A stretch of 64,000 nucleotides of DNA from Paramacrobiotus metropolitanus (taxonomy: Eukaryota > Tardigrada > Eutardigrada > Parachela > Macrobiotidae): assembly GCF_019649055.1 (NCBI RefSeq), contig NW_026570475.1, forward strand, positions 1 to 64,000, written 5' to 3'. Position numbers and translations under genes: made by a program. Positions 11,546-21,689 of this stretch are shown in pieces (the first letter of the stretch is position 1; the number at the start of each line of letters is the position of its first letter). The notes below the pieces were generated by a model. That model saw only the letters and a program-made list of their open reading frames with translations, searched no databases and had not been told where the DNA came from.

Positions 11546-12319
11546 ATGCAACAGGAAGACGCCCGAGAGAGTCGGTCCAGACAACGTAGACCTGGAACCA
11601 CCACTGAATCCGTACAGGCCCCAGTGCCCGAATTCGGTTTCCATGAACATAATACTACGCCCGGACACACTGACCCCACCAAGGGATCATTACGAACCAG
11701 GTACGCTGTGACCTTTCCTGTAACTACACATACACCGTATGTGTTCACTACCGAAGAATGGTATGGATTACCTCCCTCCAGTCCGGACCAAAGACAACCA
11801 ACTGCCGATGACCAGGACTCTCTCCAGGAGGAAAACAGGAGAACAACGCAAAACCTGAATCAGATGAACCAAGATTACGGTTCTCGCCGATACGAAATAC
11901 GAGATCCCAATAGCATGGCCCCCGAGCCAGCTTACAACGAGAACTGGGTCCCAGCAGGAGCATACAAAAAAAGGGCACTTGCACCAGCTCCAATTGCGCC
12001 ACCGGCCCCAGCCGCAGCTCCAGATTCAAGCAGACCGGCGCAATCGACGAAAGCCAAGGTACAAACCATGCCAGATCCCGTTGCACAACCCCAAACATAT
12101 ACTCTTGCAACCCCACCGAAACCACGTGCAGCCGACACTGAACCAGAACCACCCCAAAACCCTTTAACCCGGATAATCCGTACTCAAGAGAACAGTACAG
12201 GATCTTCCACGAAGAATGGCTCAAACGTGAGCTCTGAAGATGGTAAACGAAATAGCAAAAGAAACTGGAAGGTTGGAATGTCCGGCAACTTGGTATTAAT
12301 AAAAATTATGGCCGTATAA
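11546..12319 (+). CDS. Unrecognised Pro/Gln-rich 257-residue ORF
   Basis: This open frame encodes a hydrophilic protein with an Arg/Gln-rich N-terminus, a central segment around YVFTTEEWYGLPPSS, then Pro/Ala-rich low-complexity sequence (APAPIAPPAPAAAP) and a basic Ser/Asn-rich tail. No zinc knuckle, protease or enzyme motif is present. A gypsy RT fragment follows 1.2 kb downstream on the same strand, so a gag-like role is possible but unproven. A 158-residue minus-strand ORF at 11748-12224 overlaps it and is considered a shadow. The start is uncertain, since the frame is open a little further upstream in a basic segment. Confidence 0.35.
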   Translation: MQQEDARESRSRQRRPGTTTESVQAPVPEFGFHEHNTTPGHTDPTKGSLRTRYAVTFPVTTHTPYVFTTEEWYGLPPSSPDQRQPTADDQDSLQEENRRTTQNLNQMNQDYGSRRYEIRDPNSMAPEPAYNENWVPAGAYKKRALAPAPIAPPAPAAAPDSSRPAQSTKAKVQTMPDPVAQPQTYTLATPPKPRAADTEPEPPQNPLTRIIRTQENSTGSSTKNGSNVSSEDGKRNSKRNWKVGMSGNLVLIKIMAV

Positions 12320-13555
12320 TCACCAATTCTAGCTGCAGAACAGTCAAGCTTTACAAAATGCCAAACGCTGGGACCACAGTCCCAACAAGCGTTACTGTAT
12401 CCGTGCAGGAAACTAGCAGTGGAAATAACGCGACAAAAAACGAGCGCTTTCCGCTCATTTTAGCCTAAAGAACCTTTGCGCGCTATGCGCTGACAAACCA
12501 TGCGCTATATAAGGCTCCACAATGAAATGCGAGCGACAGCTATTTTACGAATTATAGCATCATCTCCCACGCTACCACTTGGCGAGCTGCAACATGCAGA
12601 CACAGCGGAAACGGATGAAAAAAACTGAGTAGCTGTAGAAGCTGAAGGACAAATTTGTCAACCGATATCTTACAATCATCGACCAGTTAATCGCCTGCTA
12701 ACATACTACTACAAAAGAAAATGGCCAAAAACACACACAAAATGAAGTATGTAACCTGTACACGCTCATCAAAGCAAAAAACAACTGGTTCGCTTCCATC
12801 GTACGCGGATGTTGCATTACATTCGTATTGAAACCCTAACTTAAATGGAAATCTTGATTTGTATCGAACATGCTTTAGTCGGTTGTCAGCTTTATTTCCC
12901 AGAATGAGCTTCAAATATAAAGCCGATCAAACCATTTCATATTCTAAGTTATAACTTTGGACAAATAATATACCTGCATAGTGGGCTTCTTATTTGCTTG
13001 CTCGTAAAATCCACGTCCTTGCGTACAATCCACGATATAATGCATTCCATAGAGAGTGAGGCAGAAAATGCGAGCAGAAAAATATCGACAAACGGAATTG
13101 ACATCGCCGAATCTAGTATGGCAGGATATTCGTCTTCATATTTTTATGTTTCTGCTTGTGAGTCTTTAAATTAACAGATTGCACGGCGAGATAATCCCAA
13201 AATGTCGGAAGAGGCTATTTTCCATGAAAGCAAGTCATAGTTCTCCAGAAAAATGACTGTTTTGTTAAGTCGACTACTGATGATAAAACGGCTGAGAAAA
13301 ACGTTTTTAACGAGGATGTTAAAGAACAGGGTCCACATTATACATAGATGCTAAAATCAGACAATCATACTCAAGTGATCCCGCAAGGATACACTGTTGG
13401 CGCAGCGGAACCTGTCGTCGGTAGACCATTGATACTTATGTTAACAGTACCTAATGCGACGAGATCGAATGTTCGTTAGCACAAACCAATTTTGGCAAAG
13501 AATTACTGCTGACTAGCAGCAACAAATCAAACAAAATTACCCAGACTGTTTTCCC
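12320..13555. other. No recognisable gene; one TATA-like string
   Basis: Around 12480-12520 the words gcgcgctatgcgctgac and gcgctatataaggc form a short repeated motif ending in a TATA-like tatataag, which could be a promoter or LTR scrap. The rest is AT-rich with only short ORFs. If the ORF at 11546-12319 and RT at 13560-14152 belong to one element, protease would be expected here, but I see none. Confidence 0.35.
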
Positions 13556-13559
13556 ACGC

Positions 13560-14152
13560 AGAAACGCCTAATCGGCACAATTGCGACTGAGCACCGGATT
13601 TACAAAGGCGATAGCATTCCTATTTCACGAGCAACATTCCGCCAATCCTGGGTTGAGCGTGTACTTATAAAAATTGAAGAACAGCAGATGTTAGCGAAAG
13701 GCATAATGGCTCGACCACAAAACCCATGGAGTTTCCCTATTGTCTTGGTTTAAAAAAAGAGGCGAGTCCGTTAGATTTTGTGTTGACTTTCGGCAGTTCA
13801 GCGCTGTCACGAAGCGTCACGTATATCCGATCCCGCGCCTTGACGACGCGTTAGACCGCCTCGGCGGAAGCGCATACTTTCCTCGACTGATATCCTAAGT
13901 GGTGAATGGCAAATACCAATGCACTCAGCGGATCGTGAGAAGACGCCGTTTATCACATTCGACGGACTGTTTGAATTCCAGAAAATGCCATTTCGCTTAC
14001 TTAATGCTGGTTCCACGTTCCAACGAACAATGAACCGCATTTTTGCCGTATTCAGATGTGACTTACGTATCGTATACATTGATGATGTACTAATCTTTTC
14101 TCGAAATTTCGACGACCATAATTATCATCCATTTGATTTTAAGTACTGCTAA
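13560..14152 (+). pseudogene. Ty3/gypsy reverse transcriptase fragment
   Basis: Forward frames give the gypsy RT in order. EHRIYKGDSIPISRATFRQS and the KGIMARPQNPWSFPIVLV block come first, then a stop. Next is RFCVDFRQFSAVTKRHVYPI in another frame, then DREKTPFITFDGLFEFQKMPF and the catalytic IVYIDDVLIFS. The YIDD box is intact. Stops and frame changes occur near 13752 and 13890. Sequence after the catalytic box is not RT-like, so the element is truncated. It is more diverged from the copy at 7246 than two recent insertions would be. Confidence 0.85.
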
Positions 14153-14159
14153 ATTACAC

Positions 14160-15300
14160 GCAGCGGGTGTGATAATCTAATCTAATAATATTTATTAGCA
14201 AGCAACGAAGTCATATATTTGGTGCATATTATCTCTGCTGCCGTACCCAACAATCACAGGCCATTCGCGCCAGCCTGACCAAATTGGCCGCTCCAGTTCA
14301 AGAATAATAAGTGTATATAGAAAAATTGGACTGGGCGAATTTCCTTGGACATGGTATTCATGTCTGTTGTTTTTTTACAGAGGAACATAGTTCAAAGTTG
14401 CGCGTTTAATGAACCATTATGTTAATTTATCTGGCACGTATCATCATCTGATCCATTGGGCGGGCTGCGCAACAACTGAATCAACATGGCCTTTACATGG
14501 GAACCAGAATCCAATCTTGTTTGCCCGATCTTTTGAATGCTTATTGGACATCGGTAGGCATCGGGATTTTAATTTATGTAAATAGTTCTTTACTCCGATA
14601 GATATTCTTCATTCCGTTTTGGTTGTGCCTTGCAGCTTGGTCCTTCGAATTAAAATCCGGGCATCTAATATAACTTTGCGTAAAAATTAAAAAAAAAACT
14701 TTTTTAGATAGAAATGTAATCGTACTTTTGGATTTCCGGATAACCAATTCTTTCATTTCGGAACGATAATTCGCCTAAAAATTTGGAGGTCACTTTATTC
14801 TCCGATCTACATCAACCGAGCACAATCCCGGCATTCCTTGAAGTATCGGAAATCTACATTGGATTTCTACTTCATGGACCGTCGGCGTAACACGGCTATC
14901 AAATATAACGTACCAACCAACCTCTTAGTTGCAAAATAGCGGAGACGTACAAATTTTTATAATAACGTGGTGGCACGGACAGGCATCTTCGCACGAGCGC
15001 AGTTAAAACGAAGAAAATGACCAGATTTTCGTTTTATCATGCGAAAAATGTCTTTTAAAAAATATGTGATGCAAAACGCAGTTCCTGGTCCAATGGTTTT
15101 CGTTTCCGGTCCCGAAACGGTATCAGTCATCTGTGGACGTCACCACAGCGGAACCGCAAGCGATCGTGGAAGGGGATGGGCTGAAAAATGGTCACTCCAC
15201 CGAGACACGCACCACCGAGTCGCCCTGGTCTTGCAGCCGTTCTAATTTGATGAAGATAAGTGCTGTGAAATCAGGCCCCGGAAAACAGTAATAAAGCAGA
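14160..15300. other. No recognisable gene
   Basis: AT-rich sequence between opposed gypsy fragments. The only ORFs (14574-14756 minus, 15039-15245 plus) are short and lack motifs. No LTR boundary could be placed. Confidence 0.4.
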
Positions 15301-15307
15301 GGCAAGA

Positions 15308-15832
15308 CTACAGAAACATTACGCAGTGTTTTAGATGAAAATCAATTTGGATCCGTGTTTGATTAAGGTAATCAATTCCGATTAATACCTCAAACGGTGC
15401 TTGTGTTATAACAAATAATTCACATGGTTGTACTTGGCCCAAAACTTCAAGATAGACATCAATCTTTTTACTTAATTTACGTTGTGATGTTATTGTGGAA
15501 ACGTATGGGCCATTAGTATCAATTATTTCCAAACGATTAAGTTTCGCAAAACTTTCTATAATTAATGAAATCCCTGAGCCGGTATCGAGTATCGCCCGGC
15601 ACGATATATTATTCACACGAGCCCGACAGATAATTGTACCTACTTCGCTGTTTTTATGAGATATTATGATGAAATAGTCTATGCGTGCGTCGGTACCACG
15701 CACAGGCCTGTTCAGTTTAAAGAAGCGAGGTCGTCCATCGGGAGCTGTCCCATGGATACGCCTGAAGGTTACTGTGACAAAAAACTCTTGTCGGATTCGC
15801 AGCTGTACCGGCTGCCGGAAAAATTGGAGCAA
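15308..15832 (-). pseudogene. Ty3/gypsy aspartic protease region
   Basis: A retropepsin-like domain is encoded here. The catalytic motif AILDTGSGISLI is clear in the middle of the frame, preceded by a basic linker and followed by a beta-strand pattern ending in the family-typical VLIGIDYLNQ, which matches the hydrophobic-hydrophobic-Gly second half of retropepsins. It overlaps the nucleocapsid frame upstream (15769-16248) in a different phase, compatible with either a programmed shift or decay. RT is not found past 15308 on this strand. The enzyme would cleave the Gag-Pol polyprotein; here it is a remnant, although its own reading frame is open. Confidence 0.85.
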
Positions 15833-16940
15833 GCTGTGGACCGTGGTCGAGCGGGTTGCTGACCACCTGTAATCATAGGGACAGGCTGAGCTGGACCCAT
15901 AGCGGGATAAGCATTAGGTGGGGGTGGCGGTCCGTAAGTACCCCGGGCTACTGCGTTGGCGTAGGTGCCTCGACCTCGACCACGACCGGTCGATCCTCGG
16001 TAATTTCGACTTTGTGGGTTCTGCCAGCAAACGCCCTTGAGATTGACTGCCTTCCCACAGTAATGACATTTACGAGACTCGCGCTGTCGGGTATCGCGGC
16101 GTTGACCACCGGTTTCCAATTGGCTAAGCCTAGCGCGAATGGCTTCCATCTCAGCTGGATCAGGCACCGCAACATCGACTCGTACGGGTTTTGCTTGCGT
16201 ATCGGTCGGGGGCGGAAAGTTTCCATAGGACTGCGTCGTCCGTTTCACCGTTTCGGTTTCAACTCTGGGCGGTCGGCGTGAAGGTCCCGCACCAGCTTCA
16301 GGAAAGGCTAAGCTATGTCCTTATTTATAGGCGCGCGATATATTCTTCAGTCGCTCAAGAAAATCTGTGGTTTCGTCGATCTCGTCATAAACGGAAACGA
16401 TTTCCGCTTTTAAGTCTCCAGGCAAACCTTGGAACAAGTGTAGTATCAAATCATCAGGAGAAGCGTTAGGATTACGCGTCGTCACGATACGCGTAATTCG
16501 CGTGACGTACGCTAGAGGGTCATCAGTTGAAAGCATTTTCAAACTGGTGCCCTCGAGGTCGAAATCGATGGGATTTTTTCCGAAGGTCTCCTTAAGAGCC
16601 TTCTTAAATCATCCCAGCTGTTGTCATCGGGGCGATTGGCAAACCAGTGAAGAGCGTCGCCCCTGAGACAGGCTCGAAGACAGCTAAGTAACCATCCTGA
16701 TTTCCACCCGTAAAGGGTTCCTTGTGACTCATATTCAAAAATAAAATTATCGACATCCTCAAGAAAAGTCCCTGTGAATTTCGGCAGGTCCCGAATGTTA
16801 AGGGCACGGAGCTGAAAATCTTTCTCTGCTGCCTGATTATCGTCATCCGCGTCACCGGGCGCCATTATCTTTTCAGATTTTCTATTTGCTCTACGAGGTT
16901 TCCGATTTTGTTTACGTAGTATCGAAAGGCGACCTTTCAA
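15769..16940 (-). pseudogene. Ty3/gypsy gag: capsid and zinc-knuckle nucleocapsid
   Basis: Three consecutive minus-strand frames make a gag. 16940-16539 holds the capsid N-terminal part with KFTGTFLEDVDNFIFEYES and a region like the usual LRGDALHWF block. 16542-16321 holds the capsid C-terminal part, with DLILHLFQGLPGDLKAEI. 16248-15769 holds the nucleocapsid, with a CCHC-like knuckle whose pattern is damaged (CHYCGKAVNLKGVCW lacks the His) and an Arg-Gly/Pro-rich tail. Frameshifts lie near 16550 and 16300. The protease follows directly, as expected for gypsy elements. Related gag pieces occur at 29290-29452 and 48717-49330. Confidence 0.8.
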
Positions 16941-17167
16941 CTCGGTCCAGTTACATTCTGATCGACAGCGGAACGAAGAAAATACCCTGTGGGTGATGGC
17001 GATAATGACTCAATTCTTTGGTCGCGGCAGGTACTGATCCTCCTGCTTATTAAGATCTATAATTCCTTCTCGCACTTCAGTCACCACGCCAGCACCACGC
17101 AGAATTTGGTCAACTCGGCGTTAAAAGATGCCAAATTTTCATAGCCGCCCATTTCTGTCAATAATTA

Positions 17168-17219
17168 AACTAGAAAAGTGCACTCGCTTCTGGCGGGCAC
17201 TGCATGACCGAAGCGTAGC
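17168..17219 (+). repeat. Dispersed ~52-bp repeat ending in gaccgaagcgtagc, copy 1
   Basis: The segment reads aactag-aaaagtgcactcgctt, then gcgggcactgcatgaccgaag and cgtagc. It is nearly identical to 18005-18057 (same strand) and related to the reverse strand of 29725-29773. The terminal word (reverse complement ctacgcttcggtc) also flanks the 102-bp array near 20090 and 20645. It may be the end of a non-autonomous transposon family. Confidence 0.65.
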
Positions 17220-18004
17220 AGGAATACATGGTAAATAATTTACATTTAGGCTGTTGCCGGCACCGGAGCATTATACGATGGCAATTATCGTATTTAGCGC
17301 TATTTACAGTATTTCATTTCTTAGAGAGCAGCAGTAGTAAAATGGGTGTTACGAAGCACAAAAAACCTACGGTATAACCAGTAAAATTGCACCGACAAAT
17401 GAATATTTTGCTGTTCTTAGAACCGCCTAAATTTTGCCAGCCTAATATTTTAAGGAAATTGACCCAATGCATAGCACAAAATTCACGTGCATGCACGACA
17501 ATTTTTGGTTTTGCGCACTCAAAAACCCTTTTTGAAAATGACTCAGCTGTATATTAAAGCGTGATTAAAGTGATTTGTATATTAAAACGTGTACGCGTTA
17601 ATATACTGGCGGGAAAACCGCCATAACTCAAAAAAAATCGGGCCTTTAATTGTTCCCGTTCTGTCGATAGCGATTCTATAAGCGATTAGTTTGTCCGACG
17701 CCGCCATATATGGTTTTTTAACTGAGATTAACTTTAGTCTCATGAAACTGCAGTGAAAGAAATTATTAGACTCGTAATTTAGTGTGCTGAGCGAGAATTT
17801 TGAGTGCGTGGCCCGAGCTGCAGTCCTGATGCGAGCTGGGCACTGGTTTCGTCGGCTATGTGTGAACATGCGACCTTCAGCTTGAACGTCTCGTGTCATA
17901 TAGTATTGAGTACGATGTTACTGTACCCGCGCGAGTTTAAGGGACAGAAAATTGCCCCAGACCGCCCGCACTAGGCGTCGGCTTCTTTGACATGGGTACA
18001 GCAA

Positions 18005-18057
18005 TAACTAGGAAAGTGCACTCGCTTTTTGCGGGCACTGCATGACCGAAGCGTAGC
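18005..18057 (+). repeat. Dispersed repeat, copy 2
   Basis: This copy matches 17168-17219 over about 50 bp with few differences (aactaggaaagtgcactcgc at the start, gcatgaccgaagcgtagc at the end). The two lie 837 bp apart in direct orientation. They could be long-terminal or duplicated ends of one ~890-bp unit, or two independent insertions. Confidence 0.65.
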
Positions 18058-18123
18058 GTGCTCGCATAACGGTTTTTTTCCGGAATGAACCATTTAAAGC
18101 TGCCTTCTTCAAAGTTAATATTT

Positions 18124-18168
18124 TGTCAAAGAATTAATAATCGCGCTGCGATTATTAATTCTTTGACA
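18124..18168. repeat. Perfect 21-bp-stem hairpin, 3-nt loop
   Basis: tgtcaaagaattaataatcg plus c at 18124-18144 is exactly complementary to 18148-18168, with loop gct. A short echo, ttctttgacattg, follows immediately. The rest of 18060-18890 has no recognisable gene. Confidence 0.9.
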
Positions 18169-18892
18169 TTCTTTGACATTGAAGAGTGCATTTCCTGATA
18201 TGGTCAAAGAACCGCCTCTTGTATTTCGACACAGGTATTTATTGTAATCAATTTCCAAAATCAATTTCTTAATTTATCTTGTTTAGATTCTACCTTCTTT
18301 GTTTCAAAACCGGAACGGGATGACCCTCCTTGTGGCGATTTGTCCCATGAACATATTACGCAGCATGTTCAGTACAAAACTTGAATCGAATAACTTTGTA
18401 TCTGTGCACGAGCCTAATTTTTTTACTTGTTTCCTATTGAAGTTAATAACTTTCCCGGCATAATATCAAAATTTTTTTGTCGCAACTCGGACTGGTGGTA
18501 AAATATGGTTTTGGAAATACTTGCACTTTAGAATAATGACTACTGTAGCCATACCCATGAAGTTGCTGTCAGGTAAGGACGCAGATACCCATGCCGGTAT
18601 TGCGCTTGTCACATCGAGCAGCTGTGACATTTTCCGTACTTTCGGGCAACGCAATATAATCTTATCTGCTAGATCGTAAGATTGAGATCGTGACGCGAAA
18701 TGCCAAAATTGAGGTACCAAAGAAATATATCCCTGAAAATTTAATTAAGCAGCGCAGCACTTGTATATGGCTACCGTACCACTGGACATTTTATCAAAAG
18801 AGATGGTGACCAATAAAGACACATTTAGATGCTGCCTGGACATGTTCGGACAGCGCGCATTTCTGTATGTATCTGATAATAGGGGGACCATG

Positions 18893-20052
18893 TATGTGTG
18901 CCTTAGGTGGTGGTGACCGACGGACACAACAGTTTGCTTGCGGCTTGAGTATATACGGCCTGCGCACATATGTGCGTTTGATAGTGAACCCGCGCATATG
19001 TGCATTGAGAGGCGGTGACCGACGGACACCACAGTTTGCTTGCGGCTGGAGTATATACGGCCTGCGAACATATGTGCGTTTGATAGTGAACCCGCGCATA
19101 TGTGCTTTGGGAGGCGGTGACCGACGGACACCACAGTTTGTTTGCGGCTGGAGTATATACGGCCTGCGAACATATGTGCGTTTGATAAAGAACCCGCGCA
19201 TATGTGCATTGGGAGGCGGTGACCGACGGACACCACAGTTTGCTTGCGGCTTGAGTATATACGGCCAGCGCGCATATGTGCGTTTGATAGTGAACCCGCG
19301 CATATGTGCATTGGGAGGCGGTGACCGACGGACACCACAGTTTGCTTGCGGCTGGAGTATATACGGCCAGCGCGCATATGTGCGTTTGATAGCGAACCCG
19401 GGCATATGTGCATTGAGAGGCGGTGACCGACGGACACCACAGTTTGCTTGCGGCTGGAGTATATACGGCCTGCGAACATATGTGCGTTTGATAGTGAACC
19501 CGCGCATATGTGCTTTGGGAGGCGGTGACCGACGGACACCACAGTTTGTTTGCGGCTGGAGTATATACGGCCTGCGAACATATGTGCGTTTGATAAAGAA
19601 CCCGCGCATATGTGCATTGAGAGGCGGTGACCGACGGACACCACAGTTTGCTTGCGGCTGGAGTATATACGGCCTGCGAACATATGTGCGTTTGATAGTG
19701 AACCCGCGCATATGTGCTTTGGGAGGCGGTGACCGACGGACACCACAGTCTGTTTGCGGCTGGAGTATATACGGCCTGCGAACATATGTGCGTTTGATAA
19801 AGAACCCGCGCATATGTGCATTGGGAGGCGGTGACCGACGGACACCACAGTTTGCTTGCGGCTGGAGTATATACGGCCAGCGCGCATATGTGCGTTTGAT
19901 AGTGAACCCGCGCATATGTGCTTTGGGAGGCGGTGACCGACGGACACCACAGTTTGCTTGCGGCTTGAGTAAATGCGGCCACCGCGCATGTGTGCGTTTG
20001 ATAGTGAACCCGCGCATATGTGCATTAGGTGGCGGTGACCGACGGATACCAC
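18893..20052. repeat. 102-bp tandem array, about 11 copies
   Basis: The word gaccgacggac recurs at 18915, 19017, 19119, 19221 and on to 20037, always 102 bp apart. Each unit contains tttgcttgcggct, gagtatatacggcc, and two near-palindromic CATATG cores (one in cgcacatatgtgcg, perfect in the first unit; one in cgcgcatatgtgc). Copies differ at a few sites, and units 2-3, 6-7 and 8-9 share the same two-type alternation. Because 102 is divisible by three and the unit lacks stops in several frames, ORFs of 359-438 codons span the array on both strands. They encode 34-residue repeats with no known fold and are judged by-products. Confidence 0.97.
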
Positions 20053-20057
20053 TTTTT

Positions 20058-20102
20058 TCATAAACGCTGAACATAGAGGACCTCCGCTACGCTTCGGTCG
20101 AA
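20058..20102 (+). repeat. Array flank repeat, copy 1
   Basis: Right after the array comes cataaacgctgaacatagag, then gacctccgctacgcttcggtcga. The same ~45 bp recurs after the diverged repeat pair at 20611-20655 with minor changes. This shows that array and flank were duplicated together, or that both are parts of the same element family. Confidence 0.85.
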
Positions 20103-20460
20103 AAATGGGTGCCCATAATAAACACGGTGCAAAAAGAGGGTGCCTATAATAAACGGGGGTTTTAGGGGTTGCCTATAACGGTTTCCTTAATTTTGACCAG
20201 AAGTTTTTCGATTATTATGACTATTTTTCTTAGTGTTTTCGTCTTGGTGACGCATAGTCAACTCTGGTGGGAGTTTCAGGGTTCAGACGGAAAGGTCATG
20301 CTAAAATCATGATTTATCTGTTGACCTGTGATGTTGGTTATAAGTTGGTACAGTAATTCGAGCACTGGTGGAAAGAGCATCGCATCGGTACTAAATAAAA
20401 GACAACCGCTGTCCTAAGCCGTCAGTATAGAAGGTTTCTGTGCCCCTCCCTTTTATAAAC
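20100..20460. other. Spacer inside the repeat domain
   Basis: It contains ataataaac-acgg-type repeats (gtgcccataataaac, gtgcctataataaacggggg) that recur in weaker form near 21250. No gene is visible. Confidence 0.4.
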
Positions 20461-20464
20461 ACAA

Positions 20465-20655
20465 GTGTGGCGGTGACCGACGGACGGACACCAACAGTTA
20501 CATTACGTGTGAGCATATACGCCCACTGCGCAAGCGTGCATTTGATAGCAAAAGCAACCGCGCACATGTGCATTTGGTGGGCGGTGACCGACGGACGGAC
20601 ACCACATTTTCCATAATCGCTGAACATAGAGGACCTTCGCTACGCTTCGGTCGAT
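20465..20655. repeat. Diverged relative of the 102-bp array with the same flank
   Basis: Two copies of gcggtgaccgacggacggac (20470 and 20580, about 110 bp apart) bracket a variant unit with gcgcacatgtgcatttggtg. They are followed at 20611-20655 by the same cataatcgctgaacatagag flank and ctacgcttcggtcga end as at 20058. The unit has a 4-bp duplication (gacggacgg) relative to the main array. Confidence 0.85.
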
Positions 20656-20809
20656 AACAGCACCCTGTTGTTGTTGTTTATGCGCGCTCCTTTTTTGTTT
20701 ATTTTTCATAATTTATCTGCTAACCCCAAATCAGGAATTGTCTCATCTAGGGCAATTCCCGCAATCACTTTGTCAATGAATGAGCAGACGAGCTGACTGC
20801 AGCTAAGAC

Positions 20810-20992
20810 TACGAGGACATTTGGGTGCTGTGAACATACCCTGCACGATTAGGCTGCGATGAACAGCCGGCTAAATTTGTAGCCGTTTGCATTCAGACTG
20901 TGATATCAGTAGCGTTGCGAGCCACGGCTAACCAGCTGTTCATCGCAGCCTAATCGTGCAGGGTATGTTCACAGCACCCAAATGTCCTCGTA
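20810..20992. repeat. Perfect 58-bp inverted repeat with 67-bp loop
   Basis: 20810-20867 and 20935-20992 are exact reverse complements for all 58 bases. The left arm begins tacgaggacatttgggtgct and ends gcgatgaacagc. The 67-bp spacer contains its own small hairpin, cggcta-aatttg-tagccg. Pairing stops cleanly at both ends. It is either a foldback element, a recent inverted duplication, or an assembly artefact. Confidence 0.95.
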
Positions 20993-21484
20993 CAGGGAAT
21001 CGTACAGCTTTTTTTTCGGTTTCACCTCCATTCAGCATGGATAACTGGACATGGACGTGTGGACGGTCACTGCTTAGGCTGTTGGACCCTCGCACGAATT
21101 GTTGGAAAACACAGACAGCTCTGAGTCCTAATTTAATTTGGTTACGCAAAAATGACCCTGAATTGCCTATAAAAAACAGGATGTTAGAAAACATTATTAG
21201 CTTAGAATGGGGTGAATCTCATTAACGGGTTGCGGAAAAGGGAGATCAATAAAAAACGGGGGTGTTAAGGTTGGCTATATTTTTCAATGTAACTGTAATC
21301 AAGAACAGCTGTAGTAAGATACTTATATTATCTTGTTGGTTTTTCAGGGAGAAATTACAGTCGACCTTTTTTCTATTTAGCTATCGCTATCCACTGATAC
21401 CTGAGGCCCTGACCGCAAATCAGTTTTTTGTGAGGCTTCATATGACGCACTCTTACAGAACCAAGAAATGAACTTTACAAAAAA

Positions 21485-21675
21485 AGTTGATGGAATTTGC
21501 CGAAAGGTTGATGACCTTTGCCGAAAGGTTGATGACCTTTGCCGAAAGGTTGATGACCTTTGCCGAAAGGTTGATGACCTTTGCCGAAAGGTTGATGACC
21601 TTTGCAGAAAGGTTGATGACCTTTACGGAAAGGTTGATGAAGTTTCTGGAAAGGTTGATGAGCTTCACACAATGG
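21485..21675 (+). repeat. 21-bp minisatellite, about nine copies, encoding heptads
   Basis: The unit gaaaggttgatgacctttgc c repeats at 21-bp steps, becoming imperfect at its right end. In one frame it encodes KVDDLCR heptads, a pattern suited to a coiled coil. In another it encodes FAERLMT, and that frame continues without a stop into the gypsy RT at 21690. A minus-strand frame is also open. The unit therefore replaces whatever preceded the RT block. Confidence 0.95.
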
Positions 21676-21689
21676 TTGATGATTTCAGA

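Noticed and set aside
12004-12224. Overlapping minus-strand ORFs within 11748-12224
   Set aside because: They mirror the Pro/Gln-rich plus-strand ORF and have the Leu/Gly/Val bias of an antisense shadow.
15656-16281. Plus-strand ORFs across the gag/protease region
   Set aside because: They are antisense shadows of clear gag and protease motifs on the minus strand.
18893-20052. CRISPR-like array
   Set aside because: Units are contiguous and wholly repeated without unique spacers, and the context is eukaryotic.
18745-20074. Four long ORFs (359-438 codons) as repeat-protein genes
   Set aside because: All lie on one 102-bp tandem array whose period is divisible by three. Several frames are open together, and none has a recognisable domain or start context. 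Kept only as a finding about the array.
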